From Zygophlyctis sp. KS116 (Eukaryota > Chytridiomycota): a stretch of DNA of 64,000 nucleotides. The DNA lies in contig BAAFSQ010000016.1 of NCBI GenBank assembly GCA_054661495.1, positions 1 through 64,000 of the forward strand. Reading direction: 5' to 3'. The position numbers and the translations under genes were made by a program. Of this stretch, positions 45,484-56,300 are shown piece after piece. The stretch's first letter is position 1; the number at the start of each line of letters is the position of its first letter. The notes under the pieces were generated by a model, which was given only the letters and a program-made list of their open reading frames with translations, made no database searches and had not been told where the DNA came from.

Positions 45484-47561
45484 TTAAAATATGTCTACAG
45501 CAATACGTTCCCAGTCCTGAAGTGGGACGTTTTCAATTCCATACATTCCCCGCAACAATAATATTCCCCATTGTTTAAAGCCAGCATGCCATTCAATAGG
45601 AATTCCAAAAGTTGAGATAATATTGCCAGAATCAGATTCTACAGAGATTATATTTTCCAACAGTCGTGCACTAGAGCCTAATTTTTGAGAAATATATCCT
45701 TCAACGTGCTTTTTAATTGCTTGGCGATCACTTATAGGAACAGAACTAAATGTCGGCATTAGACCTGAAAGAAGACTAGTCGTTAAATAAAAAATATTAC
45801 TCTGTATAAATTGTTAAACTTGTTTTTTCATTTTCTGTACAAGGAAATACCATGGGAATATCAGAAAGAACATTAGTTGAAAAATAATCTTCAATCAGAG
45901 GTTCAATAGCAAATGGACTGGGTTCTACTGGGAAATTATGAATAAAGTTTTCAAACTCTGCATCTGATTCTTCACTAGTGCTTGGAGCAGTTTTGATATT
46001 CTTTTTTGGTTTTGATTCAGAAGAGGTTGGTTCTAGAGAATGTTTTAGAGATTCGCTAGATTCATTTACTTCATAGTCTTTAAATCCACGTCTATAATGT
46101 AATTCATACCATTCATAAAACTTTTCAACAAGTGAAGATGGGATCCCAAATGAACTGCGTCCTCCATGATATGATCTTATTTTAGTATCATCCTGGGAGA
46201 AATTAGTGGCATTTTTCTCCAAAAAGTCTCTTAATCCAGTCATAATATTATCAAACATAATGGTCCTAGGATCAGATAAAGCTTCATCTTTAAACTTATC
46301 CATTGCTAGATCCCTCCAACAGAAAAAGTATTCATCATTAATTTTTTTACTAGAAATACAAGGATTATTTACAAGCTCCGCGATGAGTGGTGATTCTTGT
46401 TCCTGACCAGAAAGATCCTCCGACATTTTTTTAATAAAATCATCTGAAAATCCGGCAGGAATTCCCACGCATAATATTGAATTAGAGCTCTTGGTCTTTT
46501 TCTTTGGAAGCTTTTGTATTTCAAGAAAATCATCTGCAATTTGAGACATTTTAGTCAAGTCTATTGACACATGAGGCATTCGACTTTTCACAAGATCAAT
46601 CCATGGAACAAATTCATTATAATTTTGAGAATTCTAAATATTACAAAATCAAACCTACATTGGGACTTTCTAAATTGTCGTCAGACATATCTATCGTAAT
46701 CAACTGAGAATTTCTCCTAGATTTTCCGTTATTTTCTTTCTGAGAAGATGAAGAGCTTGATTTTGATTTGACTGTAGGTGTACACAATGGCGTCTTCTTT
46801 TTTATATTTTGAATCCTTTCTACAGTTCCGTCCACGACCATTTTCTCAAAAAAATCTTCAAATTCTAAAGCTAATTCATCCGGTATTCCCCATGTATATG
46901 CACCATCTCTATAGATATAGCATTTATGATATGCAACCTTGTCTAAACGATCATCTATTGTGTAAAGACTTTCACACTAAATCTTACCCAAGAATTCCAA
47001 CACATATTTTTCCCAAGAGCTATGATTATGAGGTTTAAGTAATTTAGGGTGATTTTGCTTTACAATTTTAGCCCATGCTACTAACTTATCATCATCCAAA
47101 TCTATTTTCTCCTGATTACTATGTTCCGATGGCGTGTCTGACTCAGAGTCTGAAGACAGATCATACTGACTAAACTGCTGATAGTTGAATGGCTTCTTCC
47201 CCGACACTTGCGACACTTGACTTTGATTAACAGAAACTTTTGGTTTAGATTCAGCGAAATCGGATGCCGGATTGTTCCTGCAATTATTTAAACTGATTGG
47301 TTGCTGTTCATTAGTCTGTCTAGAGTCCAGCTCTTCCAGCACCGATGAATTATGCAAAGGAGCAATAGTATGATGAGTCTTTTGATGGTGAAAAGACACT
47401 GTACAATGTGGACATTTGGAGGTTTCTATTGTGTTTATATGTTTTAACAAATCATTATTAATATTCTCCTGTTCCCTAAGCTGTGTCTGTAGAATAGTTA
47501 ACTTCTCAGTGAGGGAAATTCTCTCTTCAAGTCCAATCATGTATTTTGTTTTGAAATCCAT
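45484..47561 (-). CDS. GIP-module family paralogue E
   Basis: Four exons. Introns are 33 nt (after EFLG), 25 nt (after ESPN) and the conserved one after LTIYT (25 nt). The coiled coil is MDFKTKYMIGLEERISLTEK. Module 1: LVAWAKIVKQNHPKLLK to AYTWGIPDELALEFEDFFEK, split by the first intron. Module 2: FVPWIDLVKSRMPHV to LCVGIPAGFSDDFIKKM. Module 3: FFCWRDLAMDKF to SSFGIPSSLVEKFYEWYEL. The last exon begins LLSGLMPTFSSVPISDR, ends ISTFGIPIEWHAGFKQWGIL and then VPLQDWERIAVDIF. The CPHC-x-(V)-x-F-H-H region of the linker could bind metal, but the evidence is weak. Confidence 0.72.
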
Positions 47562-47594
47562 CTCTGGGGAAATTTACTTTTTTTCACGGCGGCG

Positions 47595-49385
47595 TTAACG
47601 CTCCCATTCGGCCAACGGCACTTTTTCTCCATACTCTTGTCTCAGCTGTACCAATGCCCATTTCTGAAAATCTAACAAATTCTCCCTGGGTACTCCATAC
47701 GATATCTTGACTGATCCATTCTTATCCTTCTGCAACAATTTACAGTCTTCCAGTGATCCAACATTTTCTAGTAGATACTCCTTTACAGAGTTACGGAGTC
47801 GAGCACGAGAACTTTTGGGCTGTGCGTTGAAGTCTGAATACAAATCTTTTAGAATTCTAATTTTTAGATTGGAAAAAATAAATACATATTATATCGAATA
47901 ACGTTTGATTTTGATTTTTTAACGCTATTACTAGGGATACATAGTCCTTCATTGATAAGAATATTATCATCTGCATCTGATTCTTGTTTTACAGCTGAAA
48001 CATTTTCTTGACTCTTTAAACATGTTTCATTATTGATTTTTTCAGAGTTCTGATCAGTAACTATATCCAGACATTTAAATCTAGATGCGAATTCTTCTTT
48101 AAACCAAGATTTAAAAGTAACTTCAAAAGGTTTGGGAATGTATAATATCTTTTGATTATCCATTTCCTCAAAAGATAGTCCGATTGAAGGATAATTATCA
48201 GTTAAAAACTTTTTAACTGCAGATTTTGCACGTTTATATAGCTCTTTATCACCCTTCATAGCTTTAACAGCTTCTGGTAAGAAAGAATTTAGCAAATCCA
48301 ACCAAATATACATAGTTATTCCTTTTAGTTTTATTTCTTTTAGACTCGTAAGTGGAGAAAATCTTTTCAAGCGAGATTCGGCGGCTTTATCAGATCTGAC
48401 TGGAGAATCATTTACATCCTTTTTAGAAGCAGAAAAAACTTCCCGATGATACTGGTCAGAAGGTAGTTTTGCTATAAGCCTTGGAGAAAAACTGTTTGAC
48501 GAGCTTGACAATTTTTCAGATCTTTTCGGAGTCAGTTTTCTTGATGAGACTTTTACAGTATCTAGTTCAAATTGATTTGATTTAAAATCTGCTTTTGTTG
48601 ATTTTTCAGAGGATGAATCATTTTCAGTTCCATCATAAACTACTATTCTCCTTGCGGGAGAATACTTTTTCCTTAAAGACCTTCCCGTCCGTCTTTTCCC
48701 CATACTCTCAGAAGTGTCAGAATCCACCGTTGAAACCGTCCCTGTTAAAATAGGCTCATCTATTTCCATTGGAATAACGTCCAACTTTACAGGTTTATCC
48801 ATTGAATCATCTTGTTTTACAGGTACTATTGAAGTTGAATCTTTTACATGTACATGATTATTTTCTTCTAATAGACAGGATCCTAGGATCTTAATCTAGA
48901 CATAAACTACCTTTATGCAGTCCTTTCTGCCACAAATCACTAAAGTATGCTGCAAATTCCACATGAAATTGTGTAGGAATCCCATAATAAAGTTTGCCAG
49001 AGGAGCAATCAGATTCGACTTTTTCTAAAACTAGATTGCGATCAGTGATAAATGTTTTGACAGCAAGATCATATAAATCAGGATTATCATTAAAAGATTT
49101 AAAGTATTTCCTGACAACATCCAGCCATGAAACAGTTTTCTCCTCGGCAACAACATTTGCAGAGATCCCAAGCTTTCTTTCCAACTCTGCAGAGTATTTG
49201 ATCAATGATTCCAACTGAGCGTTCTTTTCCTCCAAAACTCTAATCATTGTATCTCTCTCTTGAGTAATCTTTAACTTCTCTTCCAATGCAGCAATATATT
49301 TTGCCTGATACAATGAGTCTTGATCGGTTTCAGGACTTTTGGTTTGGCTGGAAAAGCTCAATGCTCTGGATAATATGTCATTCAT
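47595..49385 (-). CDS. GIP-module family paralogue F
   Basis: Three exons; a 28-nt intron (48883-48910) and the conserved phase-2 intron after VIRYN. The coiled coil is YQAKYIAALEEKLKITQERD. Module 1: TVSWLDVVRKYFKSFNDN to LYYGIPTQFHVEFAAYF. The middle linker is basic, with RTGRSLRKKYSPARR. Module 2: TMYIWLDLLNSFLPEAV to ILYIPKPFEVTFKSWFKEE. The last exon reads DLYSDFNAQPKSSRARLRNS to ISYGVPRENLLDFQKWAL and ends VPLAEWER. Its start is 10 bp after the stop of paralogue G. Confidence 0.72.
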
Positions 49386-49395
49386 CGGTTCAAGA

Positions 49396-52300
49396 TTAGG
49401 GCTCCGGATCAGATTTATTAACACACAAATCTTGTAATAACTCGCTAATCCATTCATTAAAAGAGCTTTCTAGCATTTTTGGAATTCCCAATGTAGCAAA
49501 CAATTGTCCAGAAGGAGTTCGTGTCCAAATAACACATTCATTAGCAAAACTTTCACCTAACTTAGCTACTAACCATTTCTGCACTTGATCTCGGATTTGC
49601 ATTCTGGCTAATCTTGGAGCTTTACTAAAAGATGGCATAATGCTTAAAATCAGACTGCAATTTAAATTATAGAATAAAATACCGTGTATATCTCTTCAGA
49701 TCATGTAGATCAGCCAATGTAGTAGCAGAAAGAGAATCTGGCTTCTTTAGAGTTATTTCTGGTTCATCATCAGAACTATCATCAATGATTATTCTTTTTC
49801 TGGGAGGAGAAATGACAGTTTTTGGTGTAGCTTTTGGTGTGACTAAACCGCCTTGTTTTCTAAGTGGGCTATTTTTCGATTTTATGAGTTTTTTGGTTTT
49901 TTGATCATTTTTTGATTTTATTTCGGGAGTTTGAATATCATGATTATCAGAGATTTTAGGACTTTTCTTGTTTTCCTGATCATTGGAAGGTTTCGTCTAT
50001 CTTTAAAATAAATAAACTTACACACTTGATGCTTTTAGGAGTTTTAGTATTAATAATGATCAAATCGTCATCATTTTCTTGCTCTTCTATAATCTTTTCA
50101 TCTTTATTGGCAGCTGTATTTTTCTCGAAAGCCAAAATGTTTTCTGTTTTATCATCATCAGCTGTCTTTTTTTGATCATTTATTGATTTTATTTCAGGAG
50201 TTTGAGTGTCATGATTATCAGAGATTTTAGGACTTTCCTGGCTATTTTGATCATTGGAAGTTTTCATCTATCTTTAAAATATAAAAGCTTACACATTTGA
50301 TGCTTTTAGGAGTTGCAGTATTAATGATGATCAAATCGTCATCATTTTCTTGCTCTTCTATAATCTCTTTATCTTTATTGGCAGCTGTATTTTTCTCGAA
50401 AGCCAAAATTTCCTTATTTTCTAATGTGTCATCATCAACATCCGTAACATCCGTTTTAGTTTTTTTCGCAGTGTCATTCAAGATTGTAGACTGATCAGAT
50501 TTTCGTTTCGAGATCTTTGAAAGAATATTAGATAGATCATTTTGCACAATATTACGCATTCTAATGAATCTTCTCAAGGACTCTGTTACTTCTCGAATTA
50601 GACTCATGATAAGTCCACATTGTGATCCAAAGGCTTCGTCTATATTCAGAGACAGAGAAAGTTCCCAAATTTGGAATGGCACCTGTTCTACGCCAAATTT
50701 TTGCCTTAAAAATGAAACAGCTACCTTTTTGAAGGATTGTTCAAGATTTGCAGGGATGCCTAGAGTTGTCGCGGATTCTTTTTCAACCTTTCGAATAATT
50801 ATGCATTTATCCGCCCCTTGTTCCCCAAGTTTAGATACTAAAAATTCACGTATTCTGCCTTTAAACTGGATTCGAATTGATCGAGATATCTTATTATAAG
50901 ATGGCATTAGTTGAAGTAAAATACTAAAAATTTAATCAATATAGTTTTACCTATTATATCGAATTAAGTTCTGTGGCTTTTCATTAAAGATTACTGGGGG
51001 GAACTCCTTAATTTTTATTTCTTGGTCTAAAGCTGTAACAACTTCAGAATCGCCCGAATCTTTTTCCTTGACGCGCATTTGATCTCTACAAAAACGTTCT
51101 CTTTTTGGAGATTCATCATCCAATGATAATTTTGCACCTGCAAGTTCTTTATTGCTATTATTTTGAGCATGGTGGTTTACATCCCCTTTCTGGTCAGTCA
51201 TAATCCCTTCATTTAACTCAAGAACTTCATTTGATTTGACAGCTTCATTTATCTCCACGACTACATTTGACTCTACAACTTCATTTGATTTCACACCTTC
51301 ATTTGATTGCATAACTTCATTTGACTCAACAACTTCATTTGACTGCATAAGTTCGATTGACTCAACACCTTCATTTGAATCCACAACTTCATTTGACTCA
51401 ACAATATTTTCCAATTCTTGTTGTTTATTTTCCCCTATTTTGATAAGTGGAAAGATAAACTTACCGGGTAAGTAACTACCAAAAAGATTTTTCTTTAAAT
51501 CTGAAAGGTTTGAAGGAGGCATATATGACTGTATAGAAACAGCATCCGGGGAGCAATCTGGAGTAAGCTCTACGGGCGAACCTGGAGGAGAAACATTTGC
51601 TTCAGCGGCATTCCTAGCTGGAGTTAAGTTAACAAAATCATCATAAGTGGAACTTATGTCTGCATTGGCCGGTATGTTCACATCGCAATTATTAGCACTT
51701 GAATCTACAGCCTCTTGTTCTGTATCTTGTTCATCCGCTTTAGAGAATGCTTCATTTGAATCTATGATTTCAGACTTTTTGTTACTTGGATCTATTACAA
51801 CTGTTGCATTCTGCTCAGAAGTTAAATCAAGAGGCTGTGATTCATCTTTTCCAGGCTCTGAGAGCCAAGAAAAAGACCAAATAGGAGATGGAGGAGGTAA
51901 AGATTCAAACGCTCCGAGGAAATTGTTTTCACTAACGGCGGTAGATTCGTCATTTTCCACATTATCTTTTTTCGTATTTTGCGGATTAAACAGCTGGTCT
52001 AGTAAGCCTGAAATTTCTTGTGAGTTCAAATCATCTTCTTCAGATGCTCCATTGAAAGCTGAATGTTGCTTAAGATTAAGCCCACTTTCTATTGTGTCCG
52101 CTGAATCTAAATATGCATCGAATCCAGTTTGTAATTTAGCCTTAAACCATCCCATGAATTGTGATTCCAAAGATATGGGAATTCCAAAGGTTTTAATACT
52201 ACGAGTCGTAGAATCAACAATGCAATCAGCTAATTCAATTTTAAGTTTTCCAATATTTTCAGCAACAAACTTTCCAATAGACCAAGAAACATTTTTTTCT

Positions 52301-53232
52301 AGTTCTAATGATGACAAGATTTTTGTCATTTCAAGGGGAAATATGGCATTACATATATCCGGCCAGGCAGTAATTTTCATGGAGTTTCCCGTATTTGTTG
52401 TAGGAGATAATATAGAGCCTTTAGGAGTGCTATCTTCCGTCTGATTCATATCATTTTGATTCATTCTTGGAAACTTTCTAAAGAATTCTTCGAGAAATAC
52501 GTCAGTAAGTTGATCCGGAATACAAAGTTTTGATGAAGAAGAAGAAATTTTGTCCTCATCTCTTAATTGTTCAATCGTATCAGCATGATGAGCCAGAAAG
52601 GATTTGGCAAAATGTGAATGAATACTTTCTACCCTATAAGTTGGCAACTTTTGTCGAATTGTTTCAGCCCAAGTTCTCCAAATTGAAACCGGCTTATTTT
52701 CAGGTTTTTTCTGAAATTTTATATTTATATAAAATACCTTTTTTGAAGCAGGAGAGTTCTTTTTTTTAGGAGTAATTTGAGTTATCTTTACCATTTGTCG
52801 TTTTAACCAACTGATAAAAGGATCAACAAGCCTTGAGGGTATTCCATATTCCTGATTCGGCAGTTGAAGCTTCTTAATTTGATCAGAATCTAACTTTAGA
52901 CGCAAGAAATCCAAGACACTTTCCTTGAGTTGCTGCTTCTTCCGCAGCGTCAAATCATTAAATGCATTAGCGAAATGCTTGATCACCAAATCCTTCCAAT
53001 AAATTTGATCATTGTTAGCAGGCTTTTTTAACTTCTTTGCCTTTGCTGGTTCAACATTTCCTAGTTTTCTTTTTTTTGAATTTTTCTTCAGGATCTGGAT
53101 CTCTTCCTTCTTTTTCTCTATTATTCCTTCAAGCGATGACAATTCTCTGTGGAGCTCAACAAGCTCTTCTAGGCCATCCAAATATCGTTGTTGGAAAGAT
53201 CCTGTAGCGCATGAAGGTGCAACTTTAGTCAT
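49396..53232 (-). CDS. GIP-module family paralogue G (largest, five modules)
   Basis: The coiled coil is FQQRYLDGLEELVELHRELS (residues 13-32), then a Lys-rich segment. Module 1 (about 77-148): IYWKDLVIKHFANAFNDL to EYGIPSRLVDPFISWLKRQ. Module 2: WRTWAETIRQKLP to LCIPDQLTDVFLEEFF. Module 3: ITAWPDICNAIFPLEM to KTFGIPISLESQFMGWFKA. A long acidic region with hexapeptide repeats follows, then IRYN and the conserved intron (50924-50950). The first C-type exon is MPSYNKISRSIRIQFKGRIR, ending in TTLGIPANLEQSFKKV. Three more exons reach KRYT and a second conserved intron (49655-49682). The final exon is MPSFSKAPRLARMQIRDQVQ. It looks like an ancestral gene with a duplicated 3' end or a fusion. A 27-nt frame-neutral intron is also likely after ASKK. 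Confidence 0.7.
49880..50430 (-). repeat. Tandem 271-bp direct repeat containing an intron
   Basis: Two near-identical copies inside paralogue G, offset by 271 bp. Both encode ILAFEKNTAANKD, EEQENDDDLIIINT and PKSIKC, followed by a 25-nt intron and then SNDQ...KISDNHD. The exon part is 246 nt (82 codons), so the frame is kept. Both introns start GTAAG and end ATAG at the same relative position. Confidence 0.9.
51204..51400 (-). repeat. Hexapeptide SNEVVE-type coding minisatellite
   Basis: About ten imperfect 18-nt units within paralogue G encode SNEVVE, SNEVMQ, SNEGVK, SNVVVE, INEAVK and similar. They sit in the acidic region before the conserved intron. Confidence 0.88.
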
Positions 53233-53359
53233 TTAATCAGTCAGAAACGCGAAAAGCACACGAAAAGCACACGGTTAAGCACACGAAATTTTTGACTCAA
53301 CTGATGACTGGTTGAACAGATTCTAGGTTCAACTAAACTGATGATTTATTTTACTTTTT

Positions 53360-56300
53360 CTATCCACCTTTTAAAATCTTATCAATCATTTGGTTAATAT
53401 ACTCTCTTTTCGGTTTAAGATCAACACCATTGAATTTAACAGATAGATTTTCACGAACCTGTTTCTTGGTCAGTGTCATGAGATCAGCAGTAGTCAGAAT
53501 ATTGCGAATTTCAGCGAGAATTTCGTTATCGCTCGGTAGAGCTGAAGTTTCTTTCATTGGTTGCATTGGAATAGATTGGGGACTGGGTTGAAAACTGTTG
53601 CGGTTCTGTATCGCAGCAGAATGTGAAAACATTGACATACGATTATTTGGTGAAATCGCTGCTATAGGCATTGATTTTTCAGTTGAAGATAGGCCTAAAG
53701 GAACTGAATTTGTAGATTCAGTTGCTGCGGATGTAGCAGATCCTACTTCCCATTGTTGATTAAGAGAAGCTTCATGTTCTTTCCAAGTTTTTAGAGGAAT
53801 TGATGATGGATCAAACTATTAATTTAATGATATTTTTATATATTACAGGCTCGGTATCTGCTAGATATAACATTTTCTTTCCTTCTCCAACTACTACACG
53901 GGTATTTCCCCATGAAAAATCATCAAAATGCCAAAAAGAATATATAGGAATCCAAAAACTAGAGTTAGCAAACTGATTGAAAGTTACGAAAATAATGGAA
54001 GTGCCAATATATAGAATAACATCCACATAATATGCTGCCATTCTCCCTTTAAGAGAAATATTATCACTATATATTAAAATTGTACTATTACCTTGAAGAC
54101 CATAAACTGCTGCAATCACAATAATAGAGATCAATGGAAAATTTTCTGTAGATGTAGTAACAGCGTATATCAAATATCCCAAGTACAAAACAGCTGCTGG
54201 TTGAATGAAGGTAGCTAACAAATCAATCATGACTACAAAACGCATGCTAAAGCAGCAGAATCCACAGAGCTGTCCCAAGCTCGTTAGTTCAATCAAATTA
54301 TGAACAGTAGAGTTAATCCATCGACGTCTTTGAGATAAAAGGACTGACCAAGATTCCGGAGCTGATGTACTACATCTGGCATCATTAATGAAGCAAGTTT
54401 TCATTTGAGGGAAATGTTTGAGAACCAATGTTGTCAGATATCTATCTTCTCCCAAGTGTAGAAGATTTTTTAAATGTAGTGTATCGACATTATTTTCGGC
54501 ATATTCTGAAAGAACTTCGTTAGAAACTAAAACTGGCATATTTTTTGCAGCAGAACGAATTCTATACATACAGAAACAACCGGGAAGACATGTAACTGTT
54601 CCAAACAGCGATTCAAATGCCTTCGATAAATTATGCGAAATAAAGTATTCATAAACCTGGATCATAGTCACCCAAGTCGTCTTATCGTTTGATATTTCCG
54701 TTTCCCCACACAAACCTACCACCTTTGAGTCATTCACCATATACGATATCATTCTATTTAAGGAATCAAACTGCACCTCCGTATCAGCATCCACCATAAG
54801 TACAAATTCATAGAAAGTTGGGTTCACACCAATAATATTCTTCAGGTGATGATAAAGTGTTATTTCCATAGGAGATAATCCTGAATTAAAGTGAACACGA
54901 TTGAAGAATCTCATAAGCACTAGTTGTGAATCTCTTTTTCCACGATTTCCCGGCTTGGTACGTTCTCCAGGTCCACCAACCTTAACAACAACAACAAATG
55001 GTACACTATGCCCCCTAATTTCATATAGTCCAGAGTAAATTTTAGCCATGTTATATTGCTTGTTTCCTTCTCCTATAGAATTGAAAGCTTGAGGTTCTGG
55101 ATCAATATTTGGGTCTACACCTAAAATATCCAATACAATCCGAGGAGTAGGGCGATCATTACCCGCCCCGACAATCATTCCATCGCAAACAACAAAAAGA
55201 AGTTTTCTTTTATCATCATAATTAAGGATCGCAAGTGATTCTAATGTCTTTGACAGCGAATCCTGTCCCTCGGTATAACAAGGAACCATCATGACTGCAA
55301 ATTTATCACTTTCGTCAGGCTCTATATGAGGCGAAAACCTTAATGCAGCTAAAAATTTAAATACAATGACAGAAGCAATAACAATAGATGCAGAAAGTAG
55401 CAAATAATTCGATAAAATACAGGACAAAGTATTTCGATTATCCAAAATGCCAACATAATAGAAATTATTCAAGCATCTAAGAGTGGCCCTAGCCAAAGAT
55501 CTCTCTAATTTCATGAATGCTTCCGTTGCATTTTTATTTCCTTTCGTGCTAAAGGCTTCCCTAAGACCCTTAAGATTATTATCAGCAGCCAAAAGCAAAT
55601 CAGCAGTTGTTGTATCATAAACGTTATTAAATATATAATAATAGTTCTAAAAAAATTAAAAACGCTTAACTTACCGGAGGTAGGCTTTCTTTTGACCAGC
55701 CAATATATCCTTCTGCATAGTTGTTCAATTTACCGATAACTTGAATTGAATTGCCATTACTTTCATTAAATCGATGCGTATAAGCCAAATCAGGCTGACG
55801 CTTCTTGATGCTATTCGTATCTTGAGGCAAATAATCCCAGGATGGATCTTGAGGTCTTTGTAAACTACAATAAGATCCAAAAGCATCCTGCTTATAAAAC
55901 AAACGGCTGACATCAACACCGAAGAACGCATCAAGATTATATTTGGCAATGTTCTGTTCCCCTTTAGCTGCTGCTGGAATGCTTAAATGAAAGTTTCTTA
56001 TCGGCTCAAAATTGTAGTAGCGACCATGTGAGCTTACCCATTTTGTGCCTTCCAATTCAACGGATGACTTTATATTGAGAGGAGGACAGATTATATATCT
56101 TAAACCAATAATCAGAAAGATTAGAGATGCATTCATTAGAAAAATGATGATGCAGAGTGCTAACTTCTCCCTCCATGCCATACGAATATCCGGTCTTTTC
56201 ATTTTTCCACAAAAAATCAAGAAAGGTGAAAATACCCACCAAGTAAGAGCCCATGTAATACAAACCCATGTTTTTCTCTTTTTAGAAACTTTAGAAACAG

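Noticed and set aside
46948-46980. An 11-nt intron in paralogue E
   Set aside because: The frame meets a stop at once; a 33-nt intron ending in ATAG gives a continuous module with WGIPDELALEF.
51236-51475. Plus-strand frame with repeated Phe/Asp/Ser/Thr
   Set aside because: Mirror of the hexapeptide minisatellite in paralogue G on the minus strand.
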